10,273 bases of DNA from assembly GCA_903928755.1 (NCBI GenBank), contig CAIYSH010000311.1:1-10273 (forward strand). The letters run 5' to 3'. Under the pieces are notes generated by a model. That model searched no databases. It was not told where the DNA came from and saw only the letters and a program-made list of their open reading frames with translations. This stretch comes from an uncultured Alphaproteobacteria bacterium. GTDB taxonomy: Bacteria; Pseudomonadota; Alphaproteobacteria; Caulobacterales; Caulobacteraceae. Below, piece by piece: positions 6,845-10,273 of the stretch (its first letter is position 1; each line of letters starts with the position of its first letter). A program made the position numbers and the translations under genes.

Positions 6845-6920
6845 TGGCTCCCCGAGCAGGACTCGAACCTGCGACAAGTCGGTTAACAGCCGACTGCTCT
6901 ACCAGCTGAGCTATCGGGGA
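6845..6920 (-). tRNA. trnN: tRNA-Asn (anticodon GTT)
   Basis: The minus strand folds as a complete 76-nt tRNA. The acceptor stem pairs TCCCCGA with TCGGGGA, followed by discriminator G and an encoded CCA end (6845-6847). The D-arm contains AGCTCAGCTGGTAGAGC, the anticodon stem TCGGC/ACCGA encloses a loop with GTT at 6885-6887 (plus-strand AAC), and the T-arm has GGTTCGAGTCC. GTT decodes both asparagine codons. The pseudouridine synthase gene follows 61 bases downstream. Confidence 0.97.
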
Positions 6921-6938
6921 ACATCGTTAGAGGGCGGG

Positions 6939-6967
6939 CGTATAGACCGCGCCGCCGTGGTGCGCAA
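6939..6967 (-). promoter_or_regulatory. Sigma-70-type promoter for tRNA-Asn
   Basis: On the minus strand TTGCGC (6962-6967) and TATACG (6939-6944) are spaced by exactly 17 bases. The -10 element ends 18 bases before the mature tRNA 5' end, a normal distance for a short tRNA leader. A G+C-rich stretch follows the -10 box, compatible with a discriminator of a stringently controlled promoter; that last point is inference. Confidence 0.6.
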
Positions 6968-7019
6968 GCCAAGTTCGGCTTTCGGGTTGTAGATGAAGCG
7001 ATCGGGGGCGGTTTCTCAA

Positions 7020-7056
7020 CCCCGGTCATATCGGCGAAGGCCGGTATCCAGGTCAT
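7020..7056 (-). repeat. Intergenic palindromic repeat, copy 1 (minus orientation)
   Basis: A 37-base element that, read on the minus strand, begins ATGACCTGGATACCGG and ends ATGACCGGGG. It matches copy 2 (7114-7150, opposite orientation) at 29 of 37 positions. Its core folds as an 8-position stem with one C-A mismatch and a CTTC loop. Such elements are common as dispersed repeats in intergenic DNA of alphaproteobacteria. Confidence 0.6.
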
Positions 7057-7113
7057 AGGTCACGGCTTGTCCGGAGAGTTCGCGACTCGGGCCCATGGTC
7101 TGCTCACAGCTTT

Positions 7114-7150
7114 ATGCCCTGGACCCCGGCCTCCGCCGGGGTGACCGGTG
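7114..7150 (+). repeat. Intergenic palindromic repeat, copy 2 (plus orientation)
   Basis: A 37-base element beginning ATGCCCTGGACCCCGG and ending GTGACCGGTG. Its core (7123-7142) is a perfect hairpin: ACCCCGGC, loop CTCC, GCCGGGGT. Two stem pairs differ from copy 1 on both sides so that pairing is kept (C-G to T-A and C-G to A-T). The intergenic stretch 6921-7211 holds no gene apart from these repeats and the tRNA promoter. Confidence 0.65.
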
Positions 7151-7180
7151 GAGGGAGGGGCCCGGCGCGTGACTTTTTTC

Positions 7181-7201
7181 AACCGGTCATGCTGGCGGAG
7201 G
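7181..7201 (-). repeat. Intergenic palindromic repeat, partial copy 3
   Basis: Read on the minus strand this is the right half of the element (CCTCCGCC, then TGACCGGTT), matching positions 17-37 of copy 2 with four differences. It lies about ten bases beyond the stop of the 7212-8252 gene. With the right half of copy 2 it can form a longer imperfect hairpin (7130-7149 with 7182-7201; 8 bp, a 4-base bulged region, 8 bp) that could serve as a 3'-end structure for that gene. Confidence 0.5.
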
Positions 7202-7211
7202 TGGAAAGCTC

Positions 7212-8252
7212 CTAGTACCCCGCGACCTTGCCGTTGGGCTGGCCCTCGACGATCTGGTCCAGGTATTCCGACAGGCCGTACCCCACCAGATCGCCACATC
7301 TGTATTCCGTCATGCCCTCAGTAATACGGGTCTGCAGTTCGACGCCGTCCGGGGTTGTGCGACGGTTGCGCAGGGGGATCAGGGACATGACCTTGCCGGT
7401 GACGGCATAGACCTTGCCACCTTCGGTCTTCACGTGAGCCTTCAGGCCGGTCTGATAACCGTTTTCGTCCCATTCGCTATCGATGACGCAGTCCTCGATC
7501 AGGTCATAGATCCCGTCGCGGAACACCATGCCGCCCTGACGGGCACCGCCCTTGCCGTCGCCGATGACCGACAGCATCATGCCGAAATCCCGGCCGAAAT
7601 TCATCGGGCACCAGCGGTACCAGTCAATGGCCTGCCAGTGGCGGGGTCCCCAGGATTTATCCCGCAGGCCATAGCCGGAAATCTCGAACCGCTCATCGCC
7701 GATGGTGAAATGACCGCTGGCAGCACAGTGCTGTTCATAGTGAGCCTTGGCGAAGGATTTTTCAGGGTCGATCTCGATGGGCTTGCCGTCGGTCCGCACG
7801 GTTTCGCCGCCATACATGGGCGATACGCCCTCATAGGTCAGGTCGATGGTGCAGGGCAGGGTCGGGTTCTCCTTGAAGGCCTTCTTCGGCTCGGCCATTT
7901 CGTGGGGCCGGGCGAGAACCAGGGCCTTGCCGGAATAGGTGACCTTCAGCGTCCTGAAGGGTTCGACCACGTCGACCTTCAGACCGCCGGCGTTCATTTC
8001 CGAATTATCGGCAATGGTCGGACGGGCGAACATGAAGGCGACACGGCCGTCTGCCAGATACAGGCAGATGGTCATTTCCGCATAATGCTCGTTGGCGCGG
8101 TTGCCGATCCGGAACCAGCCTCCGGTCCTCGTCTTGGGGTCAAAGACGTTGAAATACATGCTTTCATTGTAGTTTTTGGCATCACCGGGATCGTGGGTGA
8201 ATTCATCCTCGGGCGCGAGCCGGGTCGTGAAGCCTGATGCGGGCCTAGCCAT
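7212..8252 (-). CDS. Lipocalin-like protein of unknown function (CrtC/AttH-like, DUF7064/DUF7065 type)
   Basis: A 346-residue protein with no signal peptide and no membrane segment. It looks like the two-domain, beta-rich family related to hydroxyneurosporene synthase (CrtC) and AttH proteins. The N-terminal half has NYNESMYFNVFD (27-38) and GWFRIGNRANEHYAEM (45-60). The second half carries the family hallmark GYGLRDKSWGPRHW (193-206), followed by a Trp/Tyr-rich strand to about 215. It ends in GYGLSEYLDQ plus a short tail. Relatives are often found in lipid, steroid or terpenoid degradation regions, but no such genes are seen here and no function is assigned. The ATG at 8252 follows GGGAG at good spacing. 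The base composition is like its neighbours. The family call is from recalled motifs and should be treated as probable. Confidence 0.75.
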   Translation of the reverse strand: MARPASGFTTRLAPEDEFTHDPGDAKNYNESMYFNVFDPKTRTGGWFRIGNRANEHYAEMTICLYLADGRVAFMFARPTIADNSEMNAGGLKVDVVEPFRTLKVTYSGKALVLARPHEMAEPKKAFKENPTLPCTIDLTYEGVSPMYGGETVRTDGKPIEIDPEKSFAKAHYEQHCAASGHFTIGDERFEISGYGLRDKSWGPRHWQAIDWYRWCPMNFGRDFGMMLSVIGDGKGGARQGGMVFRDGIYDLIEDCVIDSEWDENGYQTGLKAHVKTEGGKVYAVTGKVMSLIPLRNRRTTPDGVELQTRITEGMTEYRCGDLVGYGLSEYLDQIVEGQPNGKVAGY

Positions 8253-8321
8253 CTTTGTCTCCCTGAACCTTGTTTGCGTTCAGCTAAGCGCGGCATGGCT
8301 GGAAAGGCAAAGATCAAGATC

Positions 8322-8350
8322 AAAAAAAAGCCCGGCAGGTGCGCCGGGCT
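8322..8350 (-). terminator. Strong intrinsic terminator in the intergenic region, minus orientation
   Basis: AGCCCGGC (8329-8336), a six-base loop and GCCGGGCT (8343-8350) form an 8-bp GC-rich stem. On the minus strand it is followed by eight Ts (8322-8329, the first pairing in the stem), the classic rho-independent form. No known gene lies just upstream on that strand: the next gene to the right (8436-9848) is on the plus strand. It therefore ends either an unannotated short transcript from about 8350-8500 or acts as an attenuator 70 bases ahead of the 7212-8252 gene. Confidence 0.75.
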
Positions 8351-8435
8351 GAAAAAGTTTGTGATGGTGGATGCCTTCAAAGAAGACAGGGACAGACTCT
8401 GTTGTGTTGGTTAATCGAATCCTAATTCCAGACTT

Positions 8436-9848
8436 GTGGGCGGGACTATTTTGCATATTCACTTCACCGGCATAGCAGGGGCAGGCATGAGCGCTGTGGC
8501 CCTGATGATGCGCAATGCGGGCCATCAGGTTTCAGGTTCAGACGCCGACGTCTTTCCGCCCATGTCGACCTATGTGGCTGGGCTCGGATTTCCGGTGACC
8601 TACCGCTTCGATGCCGCCAACCTGCCACCGGACCTTGATCTTCTGGTCCTGGGGGCCAGCGCCAAGCTGGGGGGCGATGACAACCCCGAAGTGCTTGCGG
8701 CGCGGGCACAGGATATTCCCATGACCAGCTTCCCTGAACTGGTAGGGCGGTTTACCGGCGACCGGATCAATACGGTGATTGCCGGGTCGTTCGGCAAATC
8801 CACCTGCACAGCCCTGATGGCGAATATCCTCCGGCAGGCCGGCGTGGATGCCGGCTGGATGATCGGTGCCATCTCAGCCTCCCTGCCAGAAACAGGCCAT
8901 TGGGGCCAGGCACCGGACATGGTCCTGGAGGGCGATGAATACATCATCGGCAATGGCGACCTGCGCTCGAAGTTCGCCCTGTATCATCCGCAGCACCTGC
9001 TGCTGACCTCGTTGATCCACGATCACGTCAATGTCTTCCCGACCTTCGCAGACTATGAGGCACCGTTCATCGATCTGCTGAAGGGGCTCCCTGCTGAGGG
9101 GCTCTGCGTCCTGAGGGACCATCCGGCGATCCGGGCTGTGGCTCATGAGGCCCGTGCCCGGATCGTCTGGTACGATACCAAGCCCTGTGAGGGCTGGTTC
9201 AGTCGCGATGTAACCTATGGCGAGACCTCGACCTTCACCCTGGTCGGGCCGCAGGCGCAGGCGTTCGATCTCACAACCCGGCTGCTTGGGGCCCACAATA
9301 TCGAGAACATTGTCGGGGTCGGTGCCTATCTGCTGACCCGCGGGCTGGTAACGCCAGAGGCCTTTGCCGAAGGGGTGGCGAGTTTTGCGGGGATAAGACG
9401 ACGGCTGGATCGCCTCACCGCCCGTTCCCGCGTACCGCTTATCGAAGGGTTTGGTTCGTCCTATGAAAAGGCGCGCTCGGCCATTGAGGCCGTTCGGCTG
9501 CATTTTCCGCAACGCCCCCTGACCGTGGTGTTCGAGCCCCACACCTTCAGCTGGCGATCCCGGGATGCGCTGAACTGGTATGACACCGTGTTTGAGGGCG
9601 CTGCGCGGGTGCTGATCTGCCCACCGCCCGGTCACGGTGCCGCGAGCCACCAGCAGTCGACTTTTGCCGAAATCCTGGCGCGGACCGCGGCAACGGGTAT
9701 CCCGACCCTGGGGGTGGAAACGGCTGAGGCGGCCATCGAGGCCCTTTCGCATCTCACAGGTGACGAGATCGTCCTTCTGTTGTCATCAGGGCCCCTGCTG
9801 GGCCTTCCCGATGCCCTTCCCGGCATATTCGATCGTCTCTATGGCTAG
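8436..9848 (+). CDS. Divergent Mur ligase related to Mpl / MurC
   Basis: Overall order and length (470 residues) fit Mpl, the ligase that joins recycled murein tripeptide to UDP-MurNAc. The N-terminal Rossmann part reads HIHFTGIAGAGMSAVALMM and SGSDADVFPPMST (Mpl-like). The P-loop is GSFGKSTC (117-124) where Mpl and MurC have GTHGKTT. EGDEY (165-169) and HDHVNVF (195-201) match the metal and substrate regions, LLGAHNIENIVG (283-294) the G-HN-N motif, and IRRRLD (320-325) the start of the C-terminal domain. The usual DDFAHHP after this point is replaced by EGFGSSY (337-343). FEPHTFSWRSRD and LICPPPGHG follow in the C-terminal domain. The enzyme may use a different substrate. Start: GTG 8436 has no ribosome-binding site; TTG 8451, which gives a start like E. 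coli Mpl (MHIH), is an alternative with GGCGGG upstream. Confidence 0.8.
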   Translation: MGGTILHIHFTGIAGAGMSAVALMMRNAGHQVSGSDADVFPPMSTYVAGLGFPVTYRFDAANLPPDLDLLVLGASAKLGGDDNPEVLAARAQDIPMTSFPELVGRFTGDRINTVIAGSFGKSTCTALMANILRQAGVDAGWMIGAISASLPETGHWGQAPDMVLEGDEYIIGNGDLRSKFALYHPQHLLLTSLIHDHVNVFPTFADYEAPFIDLLKGLPAEGLCVLRDHPAIRAVAHEARARIVWYDTKPCEGWFSRDVTYGETSTFTLVGPQAQAFDLTTRLLGAHNIENIVGVGAYLLTRGLVTPEAFAEGVASFAGIRRRLDRLTARSRVPLIEGFGSSYEKARSAIEAVRLHFPQRPLTVVFEPHTFSWRSRDALNWYDTVFEGAARVLICPPPGHGAASHQQSTFAEILARTAATGIPTLGVETAEAAIEALSHLTGDEIVLLLSSGPLLGLPDALPGIFDRLYG

Positions 9849-9944
9849 AGCATGAATGGCCCGGGTAAGCGGGTAATTGGCTCGAAACGGGTCTGCGGTC
9901 CTGATCCCGCGCGGTTCTGGTTCCTGGAAGCCTGAAAAGAAAAA

Positions 9945-9973
9945 TTGACCCGATTGCACAGTCAAGCTCAATT
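9945..9973 (+). promoter_or_regulatory. Candidate promoter with overlapping inverted repeat upstream of the 10025 gene
   Basis: TTGACC (9945-9950) and TCAATT (9968-9973) are spaced by 17 bases; the -35 match is good, the -10 match is weak. The same stretch carries TTGAC (9945-9949) against GTCAA (9961-9965), and AATTGA (9943-9948) against TCAATT (9968-9973), so a repressor or activator site may overlap it. The rest of 9849-10024 shows no gene and no convincing terminator for the Mur ligase gene. Confidence 0.35.
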
Positions 9974-10024
9974 ATGACACGAGTTTTCGGGCAATATCTG
10001 CCTGGATTGAAACCGGGGTGGGCC

Positions 10025-10273
10025 ATGTCTCAGATAGTCAGGAAATTCAGGCACAGACGGGAAAGCATGTACGGTATGTGCATGTTGATCGTCGGCATTA
10101 TCTCGTGGCCACTTGTTTTCCTCGGTTTGATCGCAGCCTTGGGGTCAAATGATAGCGCTACGATGACTGTAATAGGTGTCTATGTTTTCTACGGAATATT
10201 GATCGCGTTATTTCTGTGGATTTCCGCAATCCTTTATCGGGCAAGCGCTTATGGAAACATGATCCTGCTTACC
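10025..10273 (+). CDS. Membrane protein N-terminus (cut by window edge), possibly an M48-type peptidase
   Basis: An open frame of 83 codons starts at ATG 10025 and runs off the window. It begins with a basic cytoplasmic segment (MSQIVRKFRHRRESMYG), then a hydrophobic helix (about 19-39), a short polar link with GSNDSAT, and a second helix (about 48-68) followed by YRASAYGNMILLT. This two-helix start with an aromatic/Gly segment after it is reminiscent of M48 family metallopeptidases with membrane anchors, but the HExxH motif would lie outside the window, so the function is unproven. The codons are clearly more AT-rich than in neighbouring genes. Start support is a weak GGGG sequence about seven bases before the ATG. 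A candidate promoter lies at 9945-9973. Confidence 0.5.
   Translation, partial: MSQIVRKFRHRRESMYGMCMLIVGIISWPLVFLGLIAALGSNDSATMTVIGVYVFYGILIALFLWISAILYRASAYGNMILLT

Noticed and set aside
7060..7299. Minus-strand frame of 79 codons with GHPGGGRGPG
   Set aside because: That peptide is the translation of the palindromic repeat, and the frame overlaps the end of the 7212-8252 gene. It is a by-product of the repeat.
8280..8525. Minus-strand frame of 81 codons through the orphan terminator
   Set aside because: It reads across the terminator stem and the start of the Mur ligase gene, with no family resemblance and no clear ribosome-binding site. A non-coding RNA is the better idea for this region.
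9786..9971. Minus-strand frame with the string RGIRTADPFRANYPL
   Set aside because: This kind of string is often seen in spurious predicted proteins; the frame overlaps the end of the Mur ligase gene on the opposite strand and has no start signal.
1..10273. CRISPR arrays, insertion sequences, phage genes, toxin-antitoxin pairs, biosynthetic clusters
   Set aside because: Looked for on both strands; no regular direct repeats, transposase or integrase signatures, or small paired genes were found.

Overview
The window comes from a GC-rich bacterial chromosome, most likely an alphaproteobacterium close to Caulobacterales (Caulobacter, Brevundimonas, Phenylobacterium and relatives). This rests on the high GC content, frequent GTG starts, an EF-P sequence that resembles the Caulobacter type as I remember it, and Caulobacter-like intergenic palindromes. 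No plasmid, phage, insertion sequence or CRISPR signature was seen. Most of the window is ordinary core genome.

Layout, left to right. (1) 1-1290, minus strand: an efflux pair, with a membrane fusion protein gene followed by the first 36 codons of an RND transporter. (2) 1533-1973, plus: glyoxalase I (gloA). (3) 1974-4107, minus: epmA then epmB, encoding the EF-P lysylating enzyme and a lysine 2,3-aminomutase-like radical SAM enzyme. (4) 4249-4815, plus: efp, divergent from epmA. (5) 4838-6016, plus: a flavoprotein of the BaiN/RdsA (YhiN, HI0933) family just behind efp. (6) 6013-6783, minus: an RluF-like 23S rRNA pseudouridine synthase, preceded on the same strand by tRNA-Asn(GTT) at 6845-6920. 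(7) 6921-7211: an intergenic stretch with a tRNA promoter and three related copies of a palindromic repeat. (8) 7212-8252, minus: a lipocalin-like protein of unknown function (CrtC/AttH-like, DUF7064/DUF7065 type). (9) 8253-8435: an intergenic stretch with a strong intrinsic terminator that has no annotated transcript in front of it. (10) 8436-9848, plus: a divergent Mur ligase related to Mpl that lacks the usual DDFAHHP signature. (11) 10025-10273, plus: the start of a membrane protein cut by the window edge, in a locally AT-richer stretch.

The centre (1974-6920) has a translation theme. EpmB would make (R)-beta-lysine, EpmA would attach it to EF-P Lys33, and EF-P would relieve stalling at the peptidyl transferase centre. 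The neighbouring flavoprotein and pseudouridine synthase belong to families that modify 23S rRNA near that centre, and a tRNA gene follows. The EF-P pathway itself is well known.

I did not find clear evidence of an undescribed system. The items most worth a second look are the altered catalytic signature of the Mur ligase, the aminomutase-like active site of EpmB, the base-pair-compensated repeat family, the orphan terminator, and several hairpins whose loops hold stop codons.
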